From contig OZ244254.1 in NCBI GenBank assembly GCA_965217205.1, positions 2,790,001-2,854,000 of the forward strand: a DNA stretch of 64,000 nucleotides, in the 5' to 3' direction. Origin of the DNA: Maricaulis sp947259345 (GTDB lineage: Bacteria > Pseudomonadota > Alphaproteobacteria > Caulobacterales > Maricaulaceae). The notes beneath the pieces are model-generated. The model did no database searches, was not told the DNA's origin, and saw nothing but the letters and a program-made list of their open reading frames with translations. The position numbers and the translations under genes were made by a program. Below, piece by piece: positions 1 through 8,803 of this stretch (its first letter is position 1; the number at the start of each line of letters is the position of its first letter).

Positions 1-2
1 TC

Positions 3-665
3 GTAGCGCCTTACCTGGCTTACATGCGTCAGGACAACCGCTTCGAGCCGGGGGAAGCGGTATCATCCATTTATTTTTCCCAATGTCTCGGCCGATGGTT
101 TGACGGGCTTGTAACGGTCGATCCTCACCTGCATCGCTACCATGACCTGAGTGAAGTCTACGATATTCCAAATCGTGTTCTGCATGCAGCAGACACGATA
201 GCTGCCTGGATAGCCGACCACGTTCCCGGCGGATTGATCATCGGTCCGGACAGCGAAAGCGAACAATGGGTGAAAGCTGTAGCCCAATCGGCCGGAGTGC
301 CGTTCACGGTCTTGAAAAAAGTACGGCATGGCGACAGGGACGTAGACGTGTCTGCTCCTGACGTCGAAGCGTGGCAAGATCGGGTGCCGATTTTGGTCGA
401 TGACATAATATCCACAGCTCGCACGATGATCGAAACAGTTGGTCACCTAAAAAAAGCAGGGTTGCCGTCCCCGATCTGCATCGGCGTTCACGCCATTTTC
501 GCAGATGACGCGTTCATCGCGCTTCACGAAGCCGGTGCCCGACACATCATCACGTGCGATACAATTCGCCACCCGACGAATGAAATAGTCGTGGCCCCGC
601 TGATTGCAGCCGGATGCGATGATTTGATTGCGGAATTGTCCCGGTGCCCGGACGAGCGTACCTGA
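3..665 (+). CDS. prs: Ribose-phosphate pyrophosphokinase (PRPP synthetase-like), 5' truncated by window edge
   Basis: The frame is open from the first bases (codons reading VAPYLAYMRQD), so the gene starts upstream of the window. PRPP synthetases transfer pyrophosphate from ATP to ribose 5-phosphate. Seen: the F-P-G-E-A-V-S-S segment near the edge, a VDPHLHRYHDLSEVY stretch and the PRPP-binding loop LVDDIISTARTM at about two thirds of the visible part, all typical of the family. It ends in TGATG, overlapping the acetate kinase start, so the two are translationally coupled. Its pairing with acetate kinase and the nearby phosphoketolase suggests pentose-phosphate metabolism. It is probably a second, divergent copy rather than the housekeeping Prs, but the N-terminus is missing so that is inference. 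Confidence 0.85.
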   Translation, partial: VAPYLAYMRQDNRFEPGEAVSSIYFSQCLGRWFDGLVTVDPHLHRYHDLSEVYDIPNRVLHAADTIAAWIADHVPGGLIIGPDSESEQWVKAVAQSAGVPFTVLKKVRHGDRDVDVSAPDVEAWQDRVPILVDDIISTARTMIETVGHLKKAGLPSPICIGVHAIFADDAFIALHEAGARHIITCDTIRHPTNEIVVAPLIAAGCDDLIAELSRCPDERT

Positions 666-1843
666 TGCGCATCTTGTCAATCAATTGCGGATCATCAAGC
701 GTTCGGATTGCCGTGCATGATGCCGAACGTGGCTCACTCTCCGAACGCGCCAGGGTGAGTTGCAGCAATGTCGGCAAGCCAGCCGGGCGCGTGCGACTTC
801 GTGTCTCCCCCTCGAACCAGGCGGAGAACTGGACCTACAGACTCGAAACGCACTCGCAGGCTGTACACCACCTGCTATATCTTCTGGACCGTGAGCATTG
901 CCTTGAGGGCGTGCAGGCAGTTGGCCACAGATTCGTCCATGATGGCGGATTGTTCGACGGCCCCGTACATATCGGTCCGGAACAGCGTTCGAAACTCGAG
1001 GGCGTTGCCAACCTGGCTCCCATACATATGCCGGCGAGCCTCGTCGCTCTTGAGGCGGCAAATATTCGCCTGCGCCAAATTCCCCATTACGCGGTATTTG
1101 ATACTCATTTCCACAAAGGCATGCCACGCGTCGCGCAGAATACCGGTCTGCCAGCCGCATTCCTCTCTCCGCAAGTGAGGCGCTTCGGGTTTCACGGATT
1201 ATCTTGCGAATATTCCGTGCATTGGCTGCGCTCCAATTTCGCCGATCAATTCCCTTCCCGCCTGATTGTCATCCATCTCGGCTCCGGTGCTTCGGCAACG
1301 GCAGTTCTGGATGGTGACAGCGTGGAGACCACGATGGGATTCACTCCGATATCGGGCATTCCGATGGCGACCAGGTCCGGCGATATCGACTTTGGCGCCG
1401 CGCTTCATCTGGCAGATCAGGCCGGCATGACCGTCGCTGAGCTCCAATCCATGCTGAGCGAACGGTCCGGGCTGTGCGGGCTATCTGGCTCGTCGGGTGA
1501 TATGGCCGGTTTGCTCGTGCAGGCGCCCGATGATCCTTCGGCACAGTCAGCGATAGAATATTTTTGCTATCGCACCGCGCTGAAGATTGCGGGGTTGACC
1601 GCATCGATGCGGGGCCTCGACGCGATCGTATTCACCGGCGGAATCGGCGAAGGCAGCGCGACAATAAGACAAAGTATTTGCCGACAGCTCGATCATCTGG
1701 GTGTCGAGCTGTCCGATACAGCTCACGAGCCTCTGATATCGTCGACAAATTCACGGATCGGTGTCTATGTCGTGCGCTGCGACGAAAACAGCATCATCGC
1801 TCGCCACGTTGCCGATCTGTCCCAGCCGCATTCGAGATTGTGA
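665..1843 (+). CDS. ackA: Acetate kinase
   Basis: Makes ATP and acetate from acetyl phosphate and ADP (reversible), cytoplasmic, 392 aa, a normal family length. Seen in order: NCGSSSVR at the N-terminus, GHRFVHDGG, APIHMP, FDTHFH, RRFGFHGLS, HLGSGAS, TTMGFTPISG, RSGDIDFG, SGLCGLSG and FTGGIGEG, the usual ASKHA-fold acetokinase signatures. I place the start at the ATG that overlaps the upstream TGA (TGATG) because the protein then begins MRILSINCGSSS as in the family; an ATG seven codons upstream is less likely. It is divergent in position from the phosphoketolase gene, whose product acetyl phosphate it would consume. Confidence 0.95.
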   Translation: MRILSINCGSSSVRIAVHDAERGSLSERARVSCSNVGKPAGRVRLRVSPSNQAENWTYRLETHSQAVHHLLYLLDREHCLEGVQAVGHRFVHDGGLFDGPVHIGPEQRSKLEGVANLAPIHMPASLVALEAANIRLRQIPHYAVFDTHFHKGMPRVAQNTGLPAAFLSPQVRRFGFHGLSCEYSVHWLRSNFADQFPSRLIVIHLGSGASATAVLDGDSVETTMGFTPISGIPMATRSGDIDFGAALHLADQAGMTVAELQSMLSERSGLCGLSGSSGDMAGLLVQAPDDPSAQSAIEYFCYRTALKIAGLTASMRGLDAIVFTGGIGEGSATIRQSICRQLDHLGVELSDTAHEPLISSTNSRIGVYVVRCDENSIIARHVADLSQPHSRL

Positions 1844-1918
1844 CGGATTGGGTGCCGCCCATCCTCGGTCCACATTCGATACCACCATGACCAAAGCAAT
1901 TTGATCCGAACCCTCCAA

Positions 1919-2227
1919 TCAAGCCGTGACGCTGGACAGATTGTGAAATTCCTCAACCGGTGAGACCGCAAGTATTCCCCCATCCTTTGTAGCTGGGCCC
2001 AGCACCTCGCGGATAGCCGACACGACTTCGGCCACTCGGTCTTCGGAGAGAAAGAGCTGGAGCCGGGCATGGGTCGTCATGAGGTCGCGCTGATAGAAAT
2101 TCTTGTAGGCGCCGTATCCCTTGGTGTGGGTGACGCTGACCCCCGGGACATTCAGTCGGCGGAGGCGTTCTTCTACCGGCTCGACCATTTCGGGGCTGAT
2201 AATGGCGGTCAGGTTTTTCATGGCCAT
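1919..2227 (-). CDS. PII-like signalling protein
   Basis: 102-aa protein beginning MAMKNLTAIISPEMVEPVEERL, matching the first strand and helix of the PII (GlnB/GlnK) fold. The central loop (GYGAYKNFYQRDLMTTHARL) replaces the canonical T-loop and lacks the uridylylated Tyr context of GlnB. The start is fixed by AGGAG seven bases before the ATG; upstream in-frame starts lack one. It is the last gene of the long minus-strand train and follows phosphoketolase by 48 bp. A PII-like subgroup has been described next to metal-efflux RND genes (established knowledge), and that is the context here. What it senses cannot be read from the sequence. Confidence 0.8.
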   Translation of the reverse strand: MAMKNLTAIISPEMVEPVEERLRRLNVPGVSVTHTKGYGAYKNFYQRDLMTTHARLQLFLSEDRVAEVVSAIREVLGPATKDGGILAVSPVEEFHNLSSVTA

Positions 2228-2275
2228 CGCTGTTCTCCTGCTTGCCCCTCCCCGATGATTACGCCTCAAGGACCT

Positions 2276-4726
2276 CTATCCCTCGAAGCCCGCCCAGAAT
2301 CCGGCGTCCGGCGCTTTTTCGCCCCTCAGAACAGCCATCTCCAACGATGTCAGAATCGTGTCTGGCCGCTTGCCCGAGGCCCGGCAGGCCTGCTCGATAA
2401 TGTGGGCCCAACTCTGCTTGTTCGCGTACAACATGCCCCGCACATCGAGCGTTCCACCCCTGTTCCTGAAGCCAAGATAAATTGTCTGTTGTGGACCGGT
2501 ATCCAGGGGCCGAAGACAACCGGCTATCGGCTCAGCCCGGCCGTGCGTTACAAAAACCCTAGCCCTCGCATTGGCAGGGAACAGGTCTTCAACCAGCTGG
2601 CGCTGAGCCAAATGCCCGGCCTCCAGACCATCTCTTGGCGCTCTGAAACGACCCGGCTCTGCCATATAGATCAGGCTGTTCGAGAGGCCCGACTCCTCGA
2701 GACGCGCTGACGCCAGGCAGGCCTGTTCAAGCTGGTAGCCGCCAATCGCCGTAAGCACCAGAGCCTCATCGCCATTGCCACGCAACCTGACCGCTCCGTC
2801 CTCGGCCAGGCGCCGAGCATTTCGCGGCGTGAAAAATGACCTCATATTTCGTTTCGGGCAAATGATGTTCCAGATCTCACCCCGGCTCTTGTAAGCTTGC
2901 TCGATTACGCCCGCTGCACTGTTTGCGTCAGCTGGAAAGACGACCCTGCACATGTCGGACATCTCCCCGAGCAGTGCTTCGCACAATGTCGGATCCTGAT
3001 GCGAAAGTTCGTTTTTCCCATTCTCCCACACATGAGAGGTGGAAATGATAGGTAGACTTGTCCAATGCAAAGGCTTGCCGGACTCCTTCAGGTGGCGCGA
3101 AAAGATCAAATCCTGCCGGATGGCGCCAAGCATTTTCACGGCGAACGCTTCGTAGGAAACGACCAAGGCCAACCCGGCCTTGTTTGCGAGCGCCGCACAA
3201 ACGACGGCCTCCTCGTTAAGCGCCGTGATCACCCGGCCATCAACCGCTTCAGCGATACCTTCTTCGGGAGAACACACTCGATGCTTTAGCAGATCGAGCG
3301 TCTCATTCATTCGGTTCGAGCGCATTTCGTCGGGATTTCCGACCCGAATCCGCACGTCTTCATTCTGCTTGAACAGCGCGGCAACATAACGGTCGATAGC
3401 GGCCATCGGGGACCCTGCCTCGTCCTCGGCCAACCACTCCGGCTCAGGGTGCGCCAGGTCGCAAGGGTCGCGGGCGATCATGGGGTGATCACGCTCCTTG
3501 GGCCGGATGGTCGCAGCGTGGTTGTTCATGGTCATCACGCTGCGCCGCAGAAGATCGGCAGGGACAAATAGCTTCTCTGCGCCGGACTGAAAGAGTGCGC
3601 GCATGGACTCATCCTCGGCTGGGTTGCCCTCGAGCGGCAGGTTGTGTGCCGGATTCGTGCCGGCCCCTGGAAATCCAAAGCCCTTGACCGTTTCGGCGAT
3701 TCCGTAGTGCAGCCTCACCGGGTATTGCATCTCTCCGCGCTGGATCGCGGCAGAACAGGCCGTAAGTCTGGCCTCGATCTGCAAGACGCCCCATGCAATG
3801 GAAGCGGGATCCGTGCCATCCAGGTCAATCGGATCAAAACCGTTCAGCTCGAGATGTCTGCGAAACCAGTCTACACCGCCGTCCTGCGCCATACTTGAAC
3901 GCTGGTCGATTCGGCGACCATTGGCGATCATAATCGGCGACACGAGGCCGGTATCCTCCGCGCGCCACCACCGAGGCGCCCAATCCGAACCTCTCTGCTC
4001 TTCGAAGGCCCCGTCGCTTAGGAAGGCTACCAGCTTCTCCTCCGGAAGCGGCATATGGGGATACATCAACTCTGCGAAACCCAGATAGCCGCCCTCGATC
4101 ATTCCGCCCGCGGTGGTGGCATTCACATGGCTGCCCAATGGGGACACAGGGCGCCCTTCGGCATCGATCTGGCATGAATAAAAATCCGACACAAAGCGCG
4201 AGAGCCTGTCCTGATCCCAGCCGTAACGCTCTGCCTGACGCTCCGAGAGGTTCTCCACGATCAGGTTCAGCGCATCTATTGCGGCCACACAATGCCCCTG
4301 CCCCATCAGCCAGGAGCGAGTCTCTCCCGACAAGGCATTCGCGAGCAGATATCCCGTATACGCTGGCACCATGTTCAACGCGCCGCCTGTGTGGCCTTCG
4401 GGATTGTCCTTGAAGTCGGATGGCTGCAAGGGCTGTCCGTCCGGCCGCACGAACTTCGCATACGTCATGTGAACGACAAGCCACATTCCGGCACTCGTAA
4501 CCCGGTCTGCTGCGATGAACAGATCGAGTACCGCAGAGCGATCCGGCAGCTGACCGAGCGATACCAATTCGTTGGCAAGTTCGTACACGCGGCACTGAGT
4601 CAACGGGTCATGCGTGATGACTCCATACCCTTCAGCCCACTCCGCAAATCGCTTGTCATGCGCTCGGTATTCGCCGGCCTTGGCGCGAACGAGACTTTGC
4701 TCATGGCCCAACAATTCTGTGCTCAT
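2276..4726 (-). CDS. xfp: Phosphoketolase (xylulose-5-P / fructose-6-P)
   Basis: 816-aa thiamine-diphosphate enzyme that cleaves xylulose 5-phosphate (and often fructose 6-phosphate) with phosphate into acetyl phosphate and glyceraldehyde 3-phosphate (or erythrose 4-phosphate). Family marks are clear: EGHTGGALNMVPAY near residue 110, GSHVNATTAGG, LSDGAFEEQRGSDWAPRWW, LEGNPAEDES, and the very diagnostic TSLPIISTSHVWENGKNELS in the C-terminal half. The start chosen is the ATG giving MSTELLGHEQ, ten bases after AAGGA; a GTG three codons earlier is possible. It follows PPK2 by 24 bp on the same strand. With the acetate kinase at 0.7 kb it makes a two-step route from pentose phosphate to acetate plus ATP. 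Confidence 0.95.
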   Translation of the reverse strand: MSTELLGHEQSLVRAKAGEYRAHDKRFAEWAEGYGVITHDPLTQCRVYELANELVSLGQLPDRSAVLDLFIAADRVTSAGMWLVVHMTYAKFVRPDGQPLQPSDFKDNPEGHTGGALNMVPAYTGYLLANALSGETRSWLMGQGHCVAAIDALNLIVENLSERQAERYGWDQDRLSRFVSDFYSCQIDAEGRPVSPLGSHVNATTAGGMIEGGYLGFAELMYPHMPLPEEKLVAFLSDGAFEEQRGSDWAPRWWRAEDTGLVSPIMIANGRRIDQRSSMAQDGGVDWFRRHLELNGFDPIDLDGTDPASIAWGVLQIEARLTACSAAIQRGEMQYPVRLHYGIAETVKGFGFPGAGTNPAHNLPLEGNPAEDESMRALFQSGAEKLFVPADLLRRSVMTMNNHAATIRPKERDHPMIARDPCDLAHPEPEWLAEDEAGSPMAAIDRYVAALFKQNEDVRIRVGNPDEMRSNRMNETLDLLKHRVCSPEEGIAEAVDGRVITALNEEAVVCAALANKAGLALVVSYEAFAVKMLGAIRQDLIFSRHLKESGKPLHWTSLPIISTSHVWENGKNELSHQDPTLCEALLGEMSDMCRVVFPADANSAAGVIEQAYKSRGEIWNIICPKRNMRSFFTPRNARRLAEDGAVRLRGNGDEALVLTAIGGYQLEQACLASARLEESGLSNSLIYMAEPGRFRAPRDGLEAGHLAQRQLVEDLFPANARARVFVTHGRAEPIAGCLRPLDTGPQQTIYLGFRNRGGTLDVRGMLYANKQSWAHIIEQACRASGKRPDTILTSLEMAVLRGEKAPDAGFWAGFEG

Positions 4727-4750
4727 CTGCTGCACGTCCTTTTTGCCGAC

Positions 4751-5521
4751 TTACGCGTGCAAGTCGGAATTGCTGAAAGTTCCGCCATCAAACTTAAATG
4801 TCCGGCACGGGTCGCGCGGATACTGATGCTGATCGACAAGCGGGCACGGGATTTCGGAAAGAATCAGCCTGATTGCCTCAAGTCTGGCAAAGCGCTTGTC
4901 ATCGGCGTTGATGACAATCCAGGGCGAGGCAATACTCGATGTGCGTTCGAGCATATCGTTTCGCGCCTCCGTATAGTCCTGCCATTTTTCCAATGCGACC
5001 GCGTCAATCGGACTCGATTTCCAAGCTTTCAAGGGATCGGATTCGCGGCGAGCAAGCCGCTTGGCCTGCTTTTCCCGGGAGATATCGAGATAGATCTTGA
5101 GGATCTCGAATCCCGCATCAATCAGCAAGTTCTCGAAGGTCATCACATCTCGAAAGAAGCTTTCCACGTCTTCGGCCGACGCGAATCCCATGACGCGCTC
5201 CACACCCGCCCGGTTGTACCAGGAGCGGTTGAAGAGAACGATCTGGCCGTCTTGCGGCAAGTGCGCGACATAGCGCTGGAAATACCAGCTCGCTCGGTCA
5301 GCATCGCCCGGCTTTCCCAGCGCGACGACCCGGAGATCGCGCGGGCTGAGATGCTCGCTTACACGCTTGATCGTACCATCCTTCCCCGAGGCATCCCGGC
5401 CTTCGAATAGCACAAGCACTCTGTGCCCGTGGGCGATTACGTGGCGCTGGACCTTCACGAGCTCGATCTGAAGGTCATTCAGTGCCTTGCGATACGCCTT
5501 GCGCGAGAGCGTAGCTTCCAC
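4751..5521 (-). CDS. ppk2: Polyphosphate kinase 2 family protein
   Basis: 256 aa, the size of a single-domain PPK2, which transfers phosphate between polyphosphate and nucleotides. Seen: Walker A FEGRDASGKDG (about residues 39-49), the R-S-W-Y-N-R-A-G-V-E-R-V-M-G-F block (about 99-113) with lid-module arginines, and the ARRESDPLKAWKSSPID segment. Start is GTG with GGAGAT six bases upstream, three bases after the Rieske stop, so the two are coupled. Class I, II or III (ADP versus AMP phosphorylating) cannot be assigned by eye. Placed between a Rieske protein and phosphoketolase, it fits a module that keeps NTP supplied under stress (inference). Confidence 0.92.
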   Translation of the reverse strand: MEATLSRKAYRKALNDLQIELVKVQRHVIAHGHRVLVLFEGRDASGKDGTIKRVSEHLSPRDLRVVALGKPGDADRASWYFQRYVAHLPQDGQIVLFNRSWYNRAGVERVMGFASAEDVESFFRDVMTFENLLIDAGFEILKIYLDISREKQAKRLARRESDPLKAWKSSPIDAVALEKWQDYTEARNDMLERTSSIASPWIVINADDKRFARLEAIRLILSEIPCPLVDQHQYPRDPCRTFKFDGGTFSNSDLHA

Positions 5522-5524
5522 GGG

Positions 5525-6052
5525 TTAATCTCCGATCCGAATCCGAGTGTCCGAGAGAAAGCGGTACGGCGGTATCTCCAGGTTCTTGGGCGCCGGTCCG
5601 CGCCGAACACGTCCGGAAACGTCGTATACCGAGCCATGGCACGGACAATACCACCCACCGAACCGCCCTCTGTTGTCATTGCTGGATTGCCCGAGGGGTA
5701 CGCATCCCAGATGCGTACACACGCCGATAAGCACCAGCCATTCCGGATCAAGCACGCGATCCGCGTCGATTTGCGGGTCAATCAGATCCGGATTGTCGTC
5801 GTCGCCCCGTGCGAGCTCCAGCGATTCAGACGTCCGCCTCTCGATGAAAACAGGCCGCTCTCGCCACGCAACGGTCAGCCTCTGGCCGGGTTCAAGCGCT
5901 GACACGTCAACTTCAGTCGTGCCCGCCGCAAGCGTGTCCGCCGCAGGGTTGAAACTGTCAATGAACGGCCAGGCAGCCAGTCCGAACCCCGCCATAGCGC
6001 CACCTGCCGCAGCGATATAGACGAAGTCGCGACGTGTCGTGTGTTCGGGCAT
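5525..6052 (-). CDS. petA: Rieske [2Fe-2S] protein, ubiquinol-cytochrome c reductase type
   Basis: 175 aa. N-terminal Tat-type signal/anchor TTRRDFVYIAAAGG with one membrane segment (about residues 11-31), then the two cluster-binding boxes C112-T-H-L-G-C117 and C136-P-C-H-G-S, so all four ligands (two Cys, two His) and the disulfide cysteines are present. The C-terminus with GPAPKNLEIPPYRF is that of a cytochrome bc1 Rieske subunit. Start chosen because GGAGG lies five bases upstream; the frame is open further 5'. Oddly, no cytochrome b or c1 gene lies nearby: the neighbours are a dihaem cytochrome c and PPK2. It could substitute for the chromosomal subunit or serve another electron-transfer chain. 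Confidence 0.92.
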   Translation of the reverse strand: MPEHTTRRDFVYIAAAGGAMAGFGLAAWPFIDSFNPAADTLAAGTTEVDVSALEPGQRLTVAWRERPVFIERRTSESLELARGDDDNPDLIDPQIDADRVLDPEWLVLIGVCTHLGCVPLGQSSNDNRGRFGGWYCPCHGSVYDVSGRVRRGPAPKNLEIPPYRFLSDTRIRIGD

Positions 6053-6160
6053 AGTTACCTCCATTGCTGAAAGGCGGAGGCGCGAGGCTCGCATTCGCGG
6101 GCCTCGCGATGCCACTGGCGGATCGAGTAGAAGCATAGACGCTCCGCCAATGAACGACCG

Positions 6161-6823
6161 CTACTCCGCCTCCTCCGGTGCCGAAGCGCCCAAAATCGTT
6201 CGGAGGTACATCAACGTGTCCGCCATATCCTGATCGGTTAGGTCCGGATTACCCCCCATCGGCGGCATTGCCATGAATGAGCCCTCGCTTTGGAAGCCAT
6301 TGATCATGTGCTCGAGGAGAACATTATCGGCCTGAGCAAGCCGCCCGTACGGACCGGAAAGCGTCGGCATGCCCTCGAAGGCGCCCTGTCCACTATCGCC
6401 GTGGCAGGCGATGCAGGTTTGCTCATAGACTTCCTGTCCATTGGTGATGTCGGCCTGTGACAAGTCGAAGTCGGTGTTCATCGATATCGATAGATCGCTT
6501 TCCGGCTCGGTCAGGCTTGCCGAACTCGACATCAAGAAGGCCCGAATATCTTCGGCAACATCCTGAGGAATGTTCGCCCGCACTCGCATATGCGTCACCG
6601 AGACATTCCACAGATCCGGACTGAGTTCACCCGGTGATCGGATGTTGTGGCAACGACCACAATTGTCGGCCCACGCTTGCGCGCCGCGACCAACCTGATC
6701 AGCGGAAAAGTCGTAACGACCATCCGCTTGAGGCGGCGGCGCTTGCGCCGTGTCCTCCTGAGCGACGACAGCAGCGGTCACGAAGACCGCTGCGACGCCG
6801 AGCAATAATCCCGCTCGTACCAT
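6161..6823 (-). CDS. Exported dihaem cytochrome c
   Basis: 220 aa with a signal peptide (hydrophobic residues 3-21, then VVAQ). Two haem c motifs are seen: C55-G-R-C-H59 and C137-I-A-C-H141; methionines near the ends of each half (for example MPPMGGNP) can be axial ligands. The second half resembles a class I cytochrome c domain of the alcohol-dehydrogenase-subunit or cbb3 CcoP kind. GGAGGG precedes the ATG by eight bases. It sits between the porin (18 bp upstream) and the Rieske gene, and with the pseudoazurin forms a periplasmic electron-carrier set. The redox partner is not evident. Confidence 0.9.
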   Translation of the reverse strand: MVRAGLLLGVAAVFVTAAVVAQEDTAQAPPPQADGRYDFSADQVGRGAQAWADNCGRCHNIRSPGELSPDLWNVSVTHMRVRANIPQDVAEDIRAFLMSSSASLTEPESDLSISMNTDFDLSQADITNGQEVYEQTCIACHGDSGQGAFEGMPTLSGPYGRLAQADNVLLEHMINGFQSEGSFMAMPPMGGNPDLTDQDMADTLMYLRTILGASAPEEAE

Positions 6824-6841
6824 TTAAAAATCCCTCCTTGA

Positions 6842-8137
6842 TTAAAAGCCATACGAGAATTGAAGCAGTACGCGTGTCTCCTCCTGTACGTCGTCATCAT
6901 GTCTGGCAGTAAATTCACGCTGTTGGAGAACGCCGCGGGTCACGATGGATGGCGCGAGCCAATAATTCACACCGATGTCCCAGCGCTGCTCGGCGGCCTC
7001 TTCAGCCAGCTCGTCGAGGCCATCAACTTCGTACTCGCCGTAGCGCATGGTGGGTTCGACACGCCCGAGCCAAGGGTGCTCCGCCGTACCGGATAGGCGG
7101 TAAGCGGCCTGCAGATACCAAGCTGTGCTTTCCAGCTCCGGTAACGCGGCGATCCCCTCGGCGCCCTCATAGCCAGTATTGATCGTGTCGCGAGTGGAAT
7201 TGAGGTATTCAGCGCGCAAGTCCCAGGCACCGCCTGTATAGGCAGCGTCAATTCCCCATAGCGTTACATCGGCATCAGAGAGCTCTAACCCATGATCGTC
7301 AACCTCAGTTTCTGAACCAAGCCTGTCGAACGGCTTAGCTTCGGCGTGGCCGCCCTCTTCCTCTTCGGCCGCGACACCAGAAACCCGGCCGCTCAGGAAT
7401 GACGCACCAATTTCAAGACCGGGCATGGGTAAAAATCCCACGCGGCCAGAGATGGCCTTGTCATCATTGTCATCACGATTGAACGCTTCTAGTGCGAGTC
7501 CGCCTTCATGACTCACGCGGGGGCCGTTTCCAAGCGCGACGGAATACGTCAACAGCCCCGGTTCCAGATTGAACCCGCCGCGAACCATAACGCCCATGTC
7601 GGACCCCGGCTGCACGCCGTCATGTCCAAAACCGGCGGGCGCGTCCGCCATCCGATTGATCCAGGATGGGTGGAGACGCTCTTGGAACTGACCTACCGGG
7701 CTCAAGAATTGACCGATGACCACAACCGCATTGGGGTGGACCATAATATTCGCCTGAGCATATTCGAGTGCGAACTCTGTTCCCTCATCGGTGTTCTCAA
7801 TCTCGGCCTCAGCTTCGAACAGGACCAAGTCCTGATACTGAAAATGAAAAGCCGGATTAAACCGCACGCGTGTGAATTGAGAGGAGCTGTCGCCGCCGTC
7901 TTGATCGGTAAAGACGAATGAGGCGTCGGCATAACCCGCGAGGTGCCAAGACGTCTCCGCAGACCGATCGACACCCGACAGAACCGGCAAATAGCCCTGC
8001 CCGCTCGCCGTTCGCTCAGCAGCGGATACATCCTGCCCGAAGGCCTGCGAGGCAGCGCCAATGAACAGGAGACTAGCAATGCCTAGGTTCAGAACCCAAC
8101 GAGCGGGTTGGTATGAAAGCGTTTTTGTCCGAGTCAT
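6842..8137 (-). CDS. Outer-membrane beta-barrel porin-like protein
   Basis: 431 aa with a long signal peptide (MTRTKTLSYQPARWVLNLG, hydrophobic core, then SQAFGQ). The mature part is rich in alternating aromatic and acidic strands (for example FHFQYQDLVLFEAEAEIE) and ends in a C-terminal Phe (LLQFSYGF), the hallmark of Bam-inserted barrels. A His/Glu-rich loop (EEEEGGHAEAKPF) in the middle could bind metal. It resembles phosphate-selective-porin/OprB-like uncharacterised barrels; I cannot name a substrate. Start chosen for GAGGGACAG just upstream. It lies 60 bp after pseudoazurin. Confidence 0.75.
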   Translation of the reverse strand: MTRTKTLSYQPARWVLNLGIASLLFIGAASQAFGQDVSAAERTASGQGYLPVLSGVDRSAETSWHLAGYADASFVFTDQDGGDSSSQFTRVRFNPAFHFQYQDLVLFEAEAEIENTDEGTEFALEYAQANIMVHPNAVVVIGQFLSPVGQFQERLHPSWINRMADAPAGFGHDGVQPGSDMGVMVRGGFNLEPGLLTYSVALGNGPRVSHEGGLALEAFNRDDNDDKAISGRVGFLPMPGLEIGASFLSGRVSGVAAEEEEGGHAEAKPFDRLGSETEVDDHGLELSDADVTLWGIDAAYTGGAWDLRAEYLNSTRDTINTGYEGAEGIAALPELESTAWYLQAAYRLSGTAEHPWLGRVEPTMRYGEYEVDGLDELAEEAAEQRWDIGVNYWLAPSIVTRGVLQQREFTARHDDDVQEETRVLLQFSYGF

Positions 8138-8197
8138 CTGTCCCTCACTTGCGGCCAGGAGGGCGGAAAGGCCCACCCTGGCTGCCTTTCCATTGCG

Positions 8198-8653
8198 TTA
8201 TTGGTTGGCATCGAGTTGATCGAAGAGTGCGCTCATCCGCCGGCTAGCCAGACCCGGGTGCCGGGCTGCGCGGGCCGCTTCGCCGTTAACGGATACGCCG
8301 TCACCGACTTCGATCAAGACGATCATGCCGGCGGCATAGTGAGGCGCACATTTGATGCCGTAGAGACCTTCCTCGTCGAAAGTCACTGTCACGGTTTGAC
8401 TAATGGCGCCTCGAAAAGGCTCAGCCCCCTCGGGCAGCATGCTGGAGATTGTCTCCGCATTGTGGCTTGGATTGGTGGGTAGGAAGGTGACGGTGTCACC
8501 CGGCTGAAGTTCGAGGAATGCCGGCTCAAACACCATGGCACCTTCGGCGCCACGATTGAGCATATGAACCTCGTAGTCTTCAGCCCAAGCAGCACCCGCT
8601 CCGGTCAGTCCCACTACGCCGGCAAGGACGGCTGCGCACGCAATCTTTTTCAT
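8198..8653 (-). CDS. Pseudoazurin-type blue copper protein
   Basis: 151 aa, signal peptide about residues 1-24 (cut after AWA), then a single cupredoxin domain. Type I copper ligands are all visible: H64 in NPSHN, C102 and H105 in KCAPHYAAGM, and M110. The spacing CysxxHisxxxxMet is that of pseudoazurin/amicyanin. A roughly 35-residue C-terminal extension after the cupredoxin is rich in Ala and Arg. AGGAG lies six bases before the ATG. It is periplasmic and probably shuttles electrons with the neighbouring c-type cytochromes, and its copper need fits the copper-handling neighbourhood. Confidence 0.92.
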   Translation of the reverse strand: MKKIACAAVLAGVVGLTGAGAAWAEDYEVHMLNRGAEGAMVFEPAFLELQPGDTVTFLPTNPSHNAETISSMLPEGAEPFRGAISQTVTVTFDEEGLYGIKCAPHYAAGMIVLIEVGDGVSVNGEAARAARHPGLASRRMSALFDQLDANQ

Positions 8654-8742
8654 AAGTAGCTCCTGTATTGGCCTTAGAAATTTTGTGGTCAATACAAGGA
8701 TTACGGATCAGAAAGGTTTGTCCCTCATCGATTAGGCGTGGC

Positions 8743-8762
8743 AGGTTGACGCATGACAACCT
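8743..8762. promoter_or_regulatory. Inverted repeat upstream of pseudoazurin
   Basis: AGGTTG and CAACCT arms are separated by 8 bp in the gap between the APC permease stop and pseudoazurin. A second imperfect inverted repeat (GTATTG ... CAATAC) lies at about 8666-8692, right before the start codon. They may be operators or mRNA hairpins of a separate pseudoazurin promoter. No convincing -10/-35 pair was found. Confidence 0.3.
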
Positions 8763-8803
8763 CGCCCCGAGCTGCACTTTTTAGCTTTACTTACAGTTAG
8801 TTA

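Noticed and set aside
4292..5410. 372-aa open frame on the plus strand
   Set aside because: Antisense to phosphoketolase and PPK2, both with strong family motifs; no ribosome site or family match.
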